From Streptacidiphilus anmyonensis (lineage in GTDB: Bacteria > Actinomycetota > Actinomycetes > Streptomycetales > Streptomycetaceae), in assembly GCF_000787855.1 (NCBI RefSeq), contig NZ_BBPQ01000013.1:1-64000 (forward strand): a stretch of DNA of 64,000 nt, given 5' to 3'. The first letter of the stretch is position 1. Every line of letters starts with the position of its first letter. This document shows, one piece after another, positions 51,074 through 58,768 of the stretch. The translations under genes were made by a program, and so were the position numbers. The notes below the pieces were generated by a model that saw only the letters and a list, made by a program, of their open reading frames with translations, was not told where the DNA came from and made no database searches.

Positions 51074-51240
51074 GTCTTCCCTCATCACCAGCGGAATGAC
51101 CCTGTTCAAGGGTTCAAGGGGTGCCCTGACTCCCTCCTACCTTCCCCCAGGCGGGTTACACCTGTGCAGGCGGGGTGGCTCGAAAGAGCCGAAGGTCACA
51201 AAGAATCGGGTCATTCGCTTTCAAGTTCTGACAGCGGAAC

Positions 51241-53460
51241 CTACCCCCGAGAAAGCCTATGGTCCAAAGCCGTGTGTCGGCGACCTGCGGAGACCGCTCG
51301 GACGGCCTGCCCGAGCGCCCGGCGGGAGCCGACCAGTACCACCAGCTTTCTGGCGCGCGTCACCGCCGTGTAGAGCAGGTTGCGCTGGAGCATCATCCAG
51401 GCGCTCGTGGTGAGCGGGATCACAACGCACGGATACTCGCTGCCCTGCGAACGGTGGATCGTCACCGCGTAGGCGTGGGCCAGCTCGTCCAGCTCGTCGA
51501 AGTCGTAGTCGACGTCCTCGTCCTCGTCGGTCCGGACGGTGAGCCGCTGCTCCTCCGGGTTGAGCGCGGTGACGACCCCCACGGTGCCGTTGAAGACGCC
51601 GTTGCGTCCTTTGTCGTAGTTGTTGCGGATCTGGGTGACCTTGTCGCCGACCCGGAAGGTCCGCCCGCCGAAGCGGCGCTCGGGCCGGTCCGGGCGAGCG
51701 GGCGTGATCGCCGCCTGGAGCAGCGTGTTCAGATTTCCCGCGCCGGCCGGGCCGCGGTGCATCGGCGCCAGCACCTGCACGTCGCGGCCGGGATCGAGAC
51801 CGAAGCGCTTCGGGATGCGGCGCGCGACGACGTCGACGGTCAGATCGGCCGTGCGCTCGGTGTCCTCCTCGGCGAAGAGGAAGAAGTCGGCCAGGCCCTC
51901 GGTGATCGGCGGGACGCCCTCGTTGATCCGGTGGGCGTTGGTGACCACGCCGGACTGCTGTGCCTGCCGGAAGATCCGGGTCAGCCGGACGGCCGGGATC
52001 GGGCTGCCCGGGGCGAGCAGGTCCCGCAGGACTTCGCCCGCGCCGACGGAGGGGAGCTGGTCCACGTCGCCCACCAGCAGCAGGTGCGCGCCGGGCGGGA
52101 CGGCCTTGGCGAGCTTGTTGGCCAGCAGCAGATCCAGCATGGAGGCCTCGTCGACCACGACCAGGTCGGCGTCGAGGGGCCGGTCGCGGTCGTAGGCGGC
52201 GTCCCCGCCCGGTTTGAGCTCCAGCAGCCGGTGCACCGTGGCGGCCTCACCCCCGGTCAGCTCCGCGAGCCGCTTGGCGGCCCGGCCCGTCGGCGCGGCC
52301 AGCACCACCTTGGCCTTGCGGGCGAGCGCCAGGGTGACGATCGACCGGACGGTGAAGGACTTGCCGCAACCGGGGCCGCCGGTCAGCACGGCGACCTTGC
52401 TGGTCAGCGCGAGCCTGACGGCTGCCTCCTGCTCGGGCGCGAGATCGGCCCCCGTCTGGGCGCGCAGCCACGTCAGCGCCCGGGTCCAGTCGACGTCGGC
52501 GAAGCCGCCCAGGCGGTCCTCGGGCGTGCGCAGCAGCCGGCCGAGCTGGGCGGCCAGGGAGACCTCCGCCCGGTGGAAGGGAACCAGGTAGATCGCACTG
52601 ACCGGCACCGCGTGCCCGGCCTCGTCCTGCTCCTCCCCGGGGACCTGCTCGCGGACCAGGCCCTCCTCGGCGACGAGCTCGGCCAGGCACTCGATGACCA
52701 GGCCCGTGTCGACGGCGAGCAGCTTGACCGCGTCGGAGATCAGCCGCTCCTCGGGCAGGTAGCAGTGGCCCTGGTCGGAGGACTGCGACAGGGCGTACTG
52801 CAGCCCCGCCTTGACCCGCTGCGGGCTGTCCTTCGGGATGCCGACGGCCTGGGCGATCCGGTCGGCGGTCAGGAAGCCGATGCCCCAGACGTCGGCGGCC
52901 AGGCGGTAGGGCTCGTTCTTCACCACGGAGATGGAGGCGTCCCCGTAGTTCTTGTAGATGCGGACAGCGAGCGAGGTGGAGACCCCGACGCCCTGGAGGA
53001 AGACCATCACCTCCTTGATCGCCTTCTGCTCCTCCCAGGCGGCGGCGATCAGCTTGGTGCGCTTGGGCCCGAGCTTGGGCACCTCGATCAGGCGGGCCGG
53101 CTCGGTCTCGATGACGTCCAGGGTCCGCTCGCCGAAGTGGTCGACGATCCGCTCGGCCAGGCGCGGCCCGATGCCCTTGATCAGCCCGGAGCCGAGATAG
53201 CGGCGGATGCCCTGGACCGTGGCGGGCAGCACGGTGGTGTAGTTCTCGACGGTGAACTGCTTGCCGTACTGGGGATGGCTGCCCCAGCGGCCGTGCATGC
53301 GCAGGCTCTCCCCCGGCTGGGCGCCGAGCAGCGCGCCGACGACGGTGAGGAGCTCGCCCCCGCCGCGACCGGTGTCGACGCGGGCGACCGTCCAGCCCGT
53401 CTCCTCGCTCGCGAAGGTGATGCGTTCCAGCACCCCCTCGACGACCGCCAGTTGGTTCAT
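51241..53460 (-). CDS. recD2: RecD2-like ATP-dependent DNA helicase (SF1)
   Basis: A 739-residue helicase. The N-terminal OB-like and helix-hairpin-helix region (GLIKGIGPRLAERIVDHFGE, VPKLGPKRTKLI) is followed by SF1 motifs: Walker A GGPGCGKSFT (about residue 358), VVDEASMLD, GDVDQLPSVG, LTRIFRQAQ, and the UvrD-like end VTIHRSQGSEYPCV and LLYTAVTRARK. RecD2 proteins act without RecBC in replication fork repair and DNA damage tolerance. ATG 53460. A perfect DnaA box lies 53 bases upstream, in the same relative orientation as the two before ssb. Confidence 0.92.
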   Translation of the reverse strand: MNQLAVVEGVLERITFASEETGWTVARVDTGRGGGELLTVVGALLGAQPGESLRMHGRWGSHPQYGKQFTVENYTTVLPATVQGIRRYLGSGLIKGIGPRLAERIVDHFGERTLDVIETEPARLIEVPKLGPKRTKLIAAAWEEQKAIKEVMVFLQGVGVSTSLAVRIYKNYGDASISVVKNEPYRLAADVWGIGFLTADRIAQAVGIPKDSPQRVKAGLQYALSQSSDQGHCYLPEERLISDAVKLLAVDTGLVIECLAELVAEEGLVREQVPGEEQDEAGHAVPVSAIYLVPFHRAEVSLAAQLGRLLRTPEDRLGGFADVDWTRALTWLRAQTGADLAPEQEAAVRLALTSKVAVLTGGPGCGKSFTVRSIVTLALARKAKVVLAAPTGRAAKRLAELTGGEAATVHRLLELKPGGDAAYDRDRPLDADLVVVDEASMLDLLLANKLAKAVPPGAHLLLVGDVDQLPSVGAGEVLRDLLAPGSPIPAVRLTRIFRQAQQSGVVTNAHRINEGVPPITEGLADFFLFAEEDTERTADLTVDVVARRIPKRFGLDPGRDVQVLAPMHRGPAGAGNLNTLLQAAITPARPDRPERRFGGRTFRVGDKVTQIRNNYDKGRNGVFNGTVGVVTALNPEEQRLTVRTDEDEDVDYDFDELDELAHAYAVTIHRSQGSEYPCVVIPLTTSAWMMLQRNLLYTAVTRARKLVVLVGSRRALGQAVRAVSAGRRHTALDHRLSRG

Positions 53461-53512
53461 GGGCAGCACGGTAGCGGGTGGGGCCGACAGCGGCGGGCGG
53501 GACCGTACGCCC

Positions 53513-53549
53513 TGTGGACAACCGACCCTCCCGTTCGAGTCTGCTCGAA
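53513..53549. promoter_or_regulatory. DnaA box and inverted repeat in the recD2 promoter
   Basis: TGTGGACAA at 53513-53521 is TTGTCCACA on the minus strand, reading toward recD2. Next to it, TTCGAG-TCTG-CTCGAA (53534-53549) is a perfect 6-4-6 inverted repeat. That spacing resembles the actinobacterial SOS box, but the half-sites differ from TCGAAC/GTTCGA. Confidence 0.65.
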
Positions 53550-53673
53550 AATGACCGATACAGATTCTTCGCGACCATGCCGTCCCGGGGGCCCCGAATT
53601 GTCAGTGGGGCGCGGAAGACTGTGAAGCGGCTCACGGTCCACACCCACCAGGACACCATCCACAGGAGCACTC

Positions 53674-54447
53674 ATGCTGAGCACCGAGTACACCCCGGGC
53701 ACCCCGCGCTGGATCGACCTCGGCAGCCCGGACGTCGAGACCACCGACGCCTTCTACACCGCCCTCTTCGGCTGGGAGAAGGAGGACGCCGGGCCGGAGG
53801 CCGGCGGCTACGGCTTCTACCTGAGCGGCGGCAAGCGCATCGGCGGGGTCGGCCCGCTGATGGACCCGAGCGCCGCCCCGGCCTGGACGATCTACTTCGG
53901 CACCGACGACGCCGAGGCCACCGTCAGGGCGGTCGAGCAGGCCGGCGGCAAGGTCCGCATCCCCGCCTCGGACGTCATGGGCTTCGGCCGGATGGCCCAG
54001 TTCACCGACCCGCAGGGCGGCGAGTTCGCCGTCTGGCAGCCGCAGCTGACCAAGGGCTTCGACATCGCTGCCGTCCCGGTCTCCCTCTCCTGGACGGAGC
54101 TGCACACCGCCGACGCCGAGGCCGCCCGCGGCTTCTACACCTCCGTCTTCGGCTGGTCGCTGACCGACAACGACATGGGCGAGTTCACCTACACGGTCAC
54201 CTCCATGGGCAGCGACGAGACCTCCTTCGGCGGTCTGATGGGCCACTTCCCCGGTGAGACGGTCACGATGTGGCTGCCCTACTTCGAGGTCGCGGACTGC
54301 GACGCGACGGCCGAGAAGGTCTCCGAGCTCGGCGGCACCGTGCTCATGGGCCCGGCGTCGCTCGAGGGCGTCGGCCGGATGGCCTCCGTGCGCGACCCGC
54401 ACGGCTCCCTGTTCTCGGTGATCGCCAGCGCCCCTCAGGCCGGCTGA
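53674..54447 (+). CDS. VOC family protein with two glyoxalase-like domains
   Basis: A 257-residue protein of two tandem vicinal-oxygen-chelate domains (residues about 10-125 and 138-252). Each has the pattern FYxxxFGW (FYTALFGWEKED and FYTSVFGWSLTD) and a closing GxxFxxxQ/DPxGxxF strand (FTDPQGGEFAVWQP, VRDPHGSLFSVI). Relatives in streptomycetes include the CFP30-type hydroxylase-like proteins. The ligand is unknown. ATG with AGGAG in the sequence just upstream. Confidence 0.85.
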   Translation: MLSTEYTPGTPRWIDLGSPDVETTDAFYTALFGWEKEDAGPEAGGYGFYLSGGKRIGGVGPLMDPSAAPAWTIYFGTDDAEATVRAVEQAGGKVRIPASDVMGFGRMAQFTDPQGGEFAVWQPQLTKGFDIAAVPVSLSWTELHTADAEAARGFYTSVFGWSLTDNDMGEFTYTVTSMGSDETSFGGLMGHFPGETVTMWLPYFEVADCDATAEKVSELGGTVLMGPASLEGVGRMASVRDPHGSLFSVIASAPQAG

Positions 54448-54621
54448 CCCGGGCGCCGGGCGTCCGTTCCGGGTCCTTCGGGAACAAGCACGGGACCCTT
54501 CGGGAAGAAGCGGGCCAGCGGCGCGGTTGTGGCCGATGGTCGAGGGCTACCCTCGACGTCGGCCGACCGCGCCCTGACGAGCCGACCGTGCCCTGACGAG
54601 CAGAGCCCCGGAGGATCCACC

Positions 54622-55110
54622 ATGAGCCTGACCGACATTCCGCTGAAGACCCTGGGCGGCGAGCCCACCAGCCTCGCCGACTACGCGGGCCAGGCGGTGC
54701 TGCTGGTCAACGTCGCGTCCAAGTGCGGCCTGACCCCGCAGTACGCAGGCCTGGAGCGGCTCCAGCAGACCTACGCCGGGCGCGGCTTCACCGTGCTGGG
54801 CGTGCCGTGCAACCAGTTCGCCGGTCAGGAGCCCGGCTCGGCGGAGGAGATCCAGACCTTCTGCTCGACCACCTACGGCGTCAGCTTCCCGCTGCTGGAG
54901 AAGACGGACGTGAACGGCCCGGAGCGGCACCCGCTCTACACCGAGCTGACCGCGGCCGAGGACGCCGCCGGCGAGGCGGGTGACATCACCTGGAACTTCG
55001 AGAAGTTCCTGCTGTCGCCGAAGGGCGAGGTCGTGGGCCGGTTCCGCCCGCGGACCGAGCCGGAGGCACCGGAACTGGTCGCCGCGATCGAGGCCCAGCT
55101 CTCGGCCTGA
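54622..55110 (+). CDS. Glutathione peroxidase family protein (thioredoxin-dependent peroxidase)
   Basis: A 162-residue peroxidase. The peroxidatic cysteine is in NVASKCGLTPQY (about residue 35), followed by GVPCNQFAGQEPG (conserved Gln and second cysteine) and ITWNFEKFLLSPKGEVVGRF (conserved Trp-Asn). Cysteine replaces selenocysteine. Actinobacteria lack glutathione, so thioredoxin or another thiol is the likely reductant. GGAGG 7 bases before the ATG. Confidence 0.93.
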   Translation: MSLTDIPLKTLGGEPTSLADYAGQAVLLVNVASKCGLTPQYAGLERLQQTYAGRGFTVLGVPCNQFAGQEPGSAEEIQTFCSTTYGVSFPLLEKTDVNGPERHPLYTELTAAEDAAGEAGDITWNFEKFLLSPKGEVVGRFRPRTEPEAPELVAAIEAQLSA

Positions 55111-55148
55111 GCGACGCCTCCAACGGCCCGCCGCGTAGGGTGACGATC

Positions 55149-55604
55149 ATGACCGATGTCATCTTCCGGCGGGCCACCGCCGCCGATCTGCCCGCCATCG
55201 TCGCCATGCTCGCCGCCGACTCGCTGGGCGTCGGACGGGAGTCGCCGGACGACCTGGCCCCCTACGAGGAGGCGTTCGTCCGAGTCGACGCCGACCCGAA
55301 CCAGCACCAGATCGTGGCGGAGCGGTCGGGTGAGGTGGTCGGCACGCTGCAGTTGTCGGTGATCCCGGGCCTCTCGCGGCGCGGGGCCACCCGCACGGTC
55401 ATCGAGGCCGTCCGGGTCCGCGCCGACCAGCGGGGCAGCGGGCTGGGCACGGAGCTGATGGAGCACGCGGTCGCGGAGTCGCGCCGTCTCGGCGCGTCGC
55501 TGGTGCAGCTGACCAGTGACAACTCCCGCACGGACGCGCACCGCTTCTACGAGCGGCTGGGCTTCACCGGCTCACACGTCGGCTTCAAGCTGCCGCTGGG
55601 TTGA
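55149..55604 (+). CDS. GNAT family N-acetyltransferase
   Basis: A 151-residue acetyltransferase: IFRRATAADLPAIVAML at the start, VGTLQLSVIPGLSRRG, IEAVRVRADQRGSGLGTELMEHAV (acetyl-CoA loop RGSGLG), and SDNSRTDAHRFYERLGF. The last part is typical for the PA4866/RimI-like amino-group acetylases. Substrate unknown. AGGGTGA precedes the ATG at 55149. Confidence 0.88.
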   Translation: MTDVIFRRATAADLPAIVAMLAADSLGVGRESPDDLAPYEEAFVRVDADPNQHQIVAERSGEVVGTLQLSVIPGLSRRGATRTVIEAVRVRADQRGSGLGTELMEHAVAESRRLGASLVQLTSDNSRTDAHRFYERLGFTGSHVGFKLPLG

Positions 55605-55614
55605 TCCCGGCCGG

Positions 55615-55959
55615 TCAGGCCTGTTCGGCGGCAGCCTCCTCCTCGTTGCGCTGGACGGTGCCGGGGGTGCCGTCGGCGCGGTGCCACTCGGCGACCAGCT
55701 CGTCCTTGGTCCCGAAGCGGACGAGGTGGCGGCCGACGACATCCTCCAGTCGGCCGAGGTCGTCGTCGGCGCCCTCGACGACGAGCAGCAGCGCGTCCGG
55801 CGTCGCGGTCATGGCGGCCGTGCCGAAACTGAAGCTGAGTGAGCCCTGCCCCGTCTCCTCGTCCCAGTTGGTCTCGATCTTGCGACCGAAGTGCGAGGCG
55901 AGCTGCTTGGCATAGCGGTTCGGACGGTCGGTGGCGACGCGGGCATGGGAGCGGGCCAT
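55615..55959 (-). CDS. DUF2218 protein, iron-box controlled
   Basis: A 114-residue protein with the DUF2218 pattern ARVATDRPNRYAKQLASHFGRKIE, then GSLSFSFGTAAMTATPDALLLVVEG and the helix LEDVVGRHLVRFG. DUF2218 genes often lie beside iron uptake genes. Here a DtxR/IdeR-type iron box lies 56 bases before the start, so the gene should be turned on in iron limitation by loss of DmdR-type repression. Biochemical role unknown. GGAGG precedes the ATG. Confidence 0.85.
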   Translation of the reverse strand: MARSHARVATDRPNRYAKQLASHFGRKIETNWDEETGQGSLSFSFGTAAMTATPDALLLVVEGADDDLGRLEDVVGRHLVRFGTKDELVAEWHRADGTPGTVQRNEEEAAAEQA

Positions 55960-56014
55960 GGAAACCTCCAGAGGTACGGCAGCAGGTCAGCGGCCACGGT
56001 GAAACCCTGGCCGC

Positions 56015-56028
56015 TTAGGCGAGCCTAA
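56015..56028. promoter_or_regulatory. Iron box (DmdR/IdeR/DtxR-type operator)
   Basis: TTAGGC-GA-GCCTAA is a perfect palindrome and matches most of the half of the DtxR consensus TTAGGTTAGGCTAACCTAA that ends in CCTAA. It sits between the divergent DUF2218 and marR-type genes and may control both. Confidence 0.8.
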
Positions 56029-56120
56029 GGCATAATGAGCTTGGCTCTCTAATTATTTCCCATGCCTGCCCAGACCGGCTCTGTCGATATCCTGACTTCC
56101 CCCGACGCAGGAGCCCTTCC

Positions 56121-56669
56121 GTGACCGCCGCCCCGTCCGCCACCGCGCCCGAGCCGATCCCCACCGAGGTCGAGCTCGCCGACGCGCTGATGCGCGCGAG
56201 CAAGCGCATGCGGAAGGCCACCTTCCATCGCCTGGCCCCCCACGGCCTGACTCCCTCGCAGGGCCGCGCGCTGGACACCCTGGCCTGGAGCGGCGGATGC
56301 GGCATCCGCCTCAACCAGCTGGCGGAGCGGCTGCGCATCGCGCCACGCTCGGCCACCACGGTCGTTGACGCCCTGGAGGCGGCAGGACTGGTCACCCGCT
56401 CCCCCGACCCGGACGACCGCCGCGCCACCCTGCTCCACCTGACCGGGCAGGGCGAGGCGGCGGTGGCCCAGATCGCGGCGGTGCGCCGCGAGGTCGCCGC
56501 CGAGTATTTCGGCCCGGTCAGCTCGGCTGAACGGGTGACGCTGCTGCGTCTGCTGCACGTGGCGGAAGAGGCGTACGAGCAGGCCCATCCGCACCACGGC
56601 CCGCACGGTCATGCTCACGCACACACCCACGAGCCTGCTCGGGGTGGTCAGCCCTCGGCGCAGGACTGA
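56121..56669 (+). CDS. MarR family regulator with histidine-rich tail
   Basis: A 182-residue winged-helix protein: HGLTPSQGRALDTLAWSGG, LNQLAERLRIAPRSATTVVD and SPDPDDRRATLLHLTGQG are MarR features. Residues about 157-172 read HPHHGPHGHAHAHTHE, a cluster of eight histidines able to bind Zn, Ni, Cu or Fe. It starts with GTG and is divergent from the DUF2218 gene across an iron box. The final residues are overlapped by the convergent EamA transporter gene. A metal-responsive regulator is a reasonable inference, not proven. Confidence 0.82.
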   Translation: MTAAPSATAPEPIPTEVELADALMRASKRMRKATFHRLAPHGLTPSQGRALDTLAWSGGCGIRLNQLAERLRIAPRSATTVVDALEAAGLVTRSPDPDDRRATLLHLTGQGEAAVAQIAAVRREVAAEYFGPVSSAERVTLLRLLHVAEEAYEQAHPHHGPHGHAHAHTHEPARGGQPSAQD

Positions 56670-57594
56670 GCGCCGACCGCCCGAACTGCGGACGGGTGAG
56701 CCAGGAACGGGTGAGCCGCGGACGGGTGAGCCGCGGAGGGGTGATGGACGCGATCGCGATCCCGGAGATCACCAACGCGGCTGCCGCGCCGGACAGCCGG
56801 GTCAGCGGCTCCCCGCGGAGCAGCCAGGCCGACGACATCCCGAAGACCGGCACCAGCAGCGAGAACGGCGCCACCACGGAGGCGTCGTGACGCTGCAACA
56901 GGTACCCCCAGAGCCCGAAGCCGACCAACGTCGCGCCCCACGCGACGTAGAGCAGCGAGCCCACGGCGCTCGGGCTGAAGGTGGTCAGCGCCCGGACGTC
57001 CGCCCGGGGCCCCTCGGTGAGCAGCGACAGCGCCGCCAGCGGCAGCGGCGGCACCACGCTCACCCAGACCATCCAGCGCAGTGCGTCCGGCGGTGCGGCC
57101 CTCCGGGTGATGATGTTGGAGAGCCCGAACGCCGCCGCCGCTCCCACGACCAGGGCGAACGCGCCCAACGGCGCGGCCCCGCCGCGCGAGGCCTGGTCCA
57201 GCGCCGCGACCGCCATGCCCGCGACGGCGACCGCGAGCCCCAGCAGGCGACGCGCGCCGATCCGCTCCCGTAGCAGCGCCGCCGCGAAGGCCGCCGTGAA
57301 GACCGCCTGACCCTGCTGGACCAGCGAGCTCAGCCCCGCCGGCATGCCCGCCTTCATCCCCTCGAAGAGCAGCCCGAACTGCAGCGCGCCGAGCACCAGC
57401 CCGCCGGCCAGCACGTGGCGCCAGGGCACCCCCGGCCGCCCGACCAGGAAGACCGCCGGCACCGCCGCGACCAGAAAGCGCAGCGCAGTGAAGAGCAGGG
57501 GCGGATAGTGACTGAGCCCGGCATCGATGGCGACGAAGTTGACGCCCCAGATGGCGGCGACGAGGACGGCGAGTCCGAGGTGGCGACCTGTCAT
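56518..57594 (-). CDS. EamA family (DMT) transporter with run-on C-terminus
   Basis: A 358-residue transporter with about ten helices in two EamA repeats (AIWGVNFVAIDAGLSHYPPL, FTALRFLVAAVPAVFLV; second repeat from AFALVVGAAAAFGLSN). Relatives are about 295-300 residues and end after a helix like AAALVISGIAIAS. Here the frame continues about 65 residues: first RLTRPRLTRSWLTRPQF, encoded by a 15-base tandem repeat, then an Ala/Arg/Pro-rich stretch antisense to the marR-type gene, overlapping it by 152 bases. The natural stop seems to have been lost. The substrate may be an amino acid or other small metabolite. Confidence 0.85.
   Translation of the reverse strand: MTGRHLGLAVLVAAIWGVNFVAIDAGLSHYPPLLFTALRFLVAAVPAVFLVGRPGVPWRHVLAGGLVLGALQFGLLFEGMKAGMPAGLSSLVQQGQAVFTAAFAAALLRERIGARRLLGLAVAVAGMAVAALDQASRGGAAPLGAFALVVGAAAAFGLSNIITRRAAPPDALRWMVWVSVVPPLPLAALSLLTEGPRADVRALTTFSPSAVGSLLYVAWGATLVGFGLWGYLLQRHDASVVAPFSLLVPVFGMSSAWLLRGEPLTRLSGAAAALVISGIAIASITPPRLTRPRLTRSWLTRPQFGRSALSPAPRADHPEQARGCVREHDRAGRGADGPARTPLPPRAADAAASPVQPS
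56688..56747. repeat. Four 15-base tandem repeats at the 3' end of the transporter gene
   Basis: Units at 56688, 56703, 56718 and 56733, consensus GCGGACGGGTGAGCC; the first and third are identical, the second has two changes and the fourth is more diverged. The period keeps the reading frame and produces the repeated LTRPR peptide of the transporter. Confidence 0.85.
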
Positions 57595-57641
57595 GAACCG
57601 AGGATCGCCTGCGCCATCCGTTCAGCACCAGCAAACAGTTC

Positions 57642-57668
57642 TTCAGTGATCTGTTGAGTGATACTGAA
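57642..57668. promoter_or_regulatory. Inverted repeat between transporter and protease genes
   Basis: TTCAGT (57642-57647) and ACTGAA (57663-57668) flank a segment holding GTGATCTGTTGAGTGAT, in an AT-rich gap 48 bases before the transporter start. It is a candidate LysR-type or other operator; a LysR gene lies 1.1 kb to the right. Confidence 0.5.
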
Positions 57669-57759
57669 CAATCGGATGCGACATCCGCTTGGGATCCGAC
57701 ACACCGTCACTTCACTCGCTTGCCTGCAATGGTGGCAACCGTTCCATTCCTGGCAAAAG

Positions 57760-58530
57760 ATGCGATACATGACGCTTCGTTCGTTGACGGCCGCCGGTGC
57801 GCTGCTCGCCGTCCTGCTGACCGCGCCCCAGACCCAGGTGGCCGCCGCCGGAGCGACCGACTCCACGACGTTCCGCGGCGCCTCCCGCGTCGGCGCGATC
57901 TTCGGTTCCTCCGCCACGCGCCCGGACCACCACTTCTGCAGCGGCGCCGTGGTCGACAGCCCGACCCGCGACATCGTGGTGACAGCGGCCCACTGCGTCA
58001 TCTCCCCCGGCACCGGACACGCCCGCAGCGGCCTCACCTTCGTCCCGGGCTACCACGACGGACGGCGCCCCTTCGGCACCTGGTCGGTGGCCACCGTCGT
58101 CGCGGACAGCGGCTGGACCGTCCACGGCAGCCAGAACTCCGACGTGGCGTTCCTGATCCTGCGTCCGGACGCGTCCGGACGCAGGATCCAGGACGCGGCA
58201 GGCGCGGAAGACCTTGCCTTCAACCCGCGCCCCGGCACCCGCGCCGTCGCCATCGGCTACCCCAGCCGCACCGAGCGCCCGGTCCACTGCACGTCGCGCC
58301 TGCGGCGCTTCAACGCCCACCAGATCGAGTTCGACTGCCCCGGCCTCCCCGGCGGAACCAGCGGCGGCCCCTTCCTCGTCGGCACCACCTCCGACGCCCA
58401 CACCCGCGGCGCGGTCGCGGGCGTCATCGGCGGATACCAGGAGGGCGGCAACACGGCCGACGTCTCCTACTCGGCGTACTTCGGCCCCTCCATCGCCGCG
58501 GTCTACCGCGCAGCGGTCGCACGCGGCTGA
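57760..58530 (+). CDS. Secreted trypsin-like serine protease
   Basis: A 256-residue exported protease. The signal peptide is MRYMTLRSLTAAGALLAVLL with APQTQVAAAG. The catalytic triad is visible as His in VVTAAHCV, Asp in SQNSDVAFLIL and Ser in CPGLPGGTSGGPFLVG. Cysteines in FCSGAVV/AAHC and CTSRL/DCPG can form the usual disulfides. A perfect 34-bp palindrome encodes RPDASGRRIQ just after the Asp. ATG 57760 or 57769 gives a normal signal peptide; the longer frame upstream runs through the operator. It stands between an EamA and a LysR gene, which are often neighbours of each other. Confidence 0.88.
   Translation: MRYMTLRSLTAAGALLAVLLTAPQTQVAAAGATDSTTFRGASRVGAIFGSSATRPDHHFCSGAVVDSPTRDIVVTAAHCVISPGTGHARSGLTFVPGYHDGRRPFGTWSVATVVADSGWTVHGSQNSDVAFLILRPDASGRRIQDAAGAEDLAFNPRPGTRAVAIGYPSRTERPVHCTSRLRRFNAHQIEFDCPGLPGGTSGGPFLVGTTSDAHTRGAVAGVIGGYQEGGNTADVSYSAYFGPSIAAVYRAAVARG
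58155..58188. repeat. Perfect 34-bp palindrome inside the protease gene
   Basis: The sequence starting GATCCTGCGTCCGGACG at 58155 is identical to its own reverse complement over 34 bases, centred at 58171/58172. It contains two TCCGGA cores. It lies in codons after the catalytic Asp strand, so it is both coding and a potential strong hairpin or dimeric binding site. Confidence 0.9.
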
Positions 58531-58582
58531 CCCCAAGACCCCCGGGGCCGGCACGGCCGCCCCGCCCGCCGTACCTGCTCAC

Positions 58583-58612
58583 GCTGTGCCCTGCCCTGCT
58601 GTGCCCTGCCCT
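58583..58612. repeat. 15-base tandem duplication between protease and lysR-type gene
   Basis: GCTGTGCCCTGCCCT occurs twice head to tail in the 238-base gap. No gene is seen in the gap. Confidence 0.7.
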
Positions 58613-58768
58613 GCCGGGCCGGCCTGCCCGTTGCGCCGACCGCAGTGCCGGAACCGCCCACGCCGCGACCGTCCCGCGACGAGCCGAGCGCGGCGGCCCG
58701 ATGCGGCGGGAGGAGACCGCCGCTGGCCGGCCCCTGGACGGCGCGGTCACAGGTCATAGGCTGCCTGC

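Noticed and set aside
53534-53549. LexA (SOS) box before recD2
   Set aside because: Spacing 6-4-6 fits, but half-sites TTCGAG/CTCGAA differ from the actinobacterial TCGAAC/GTTCGA.
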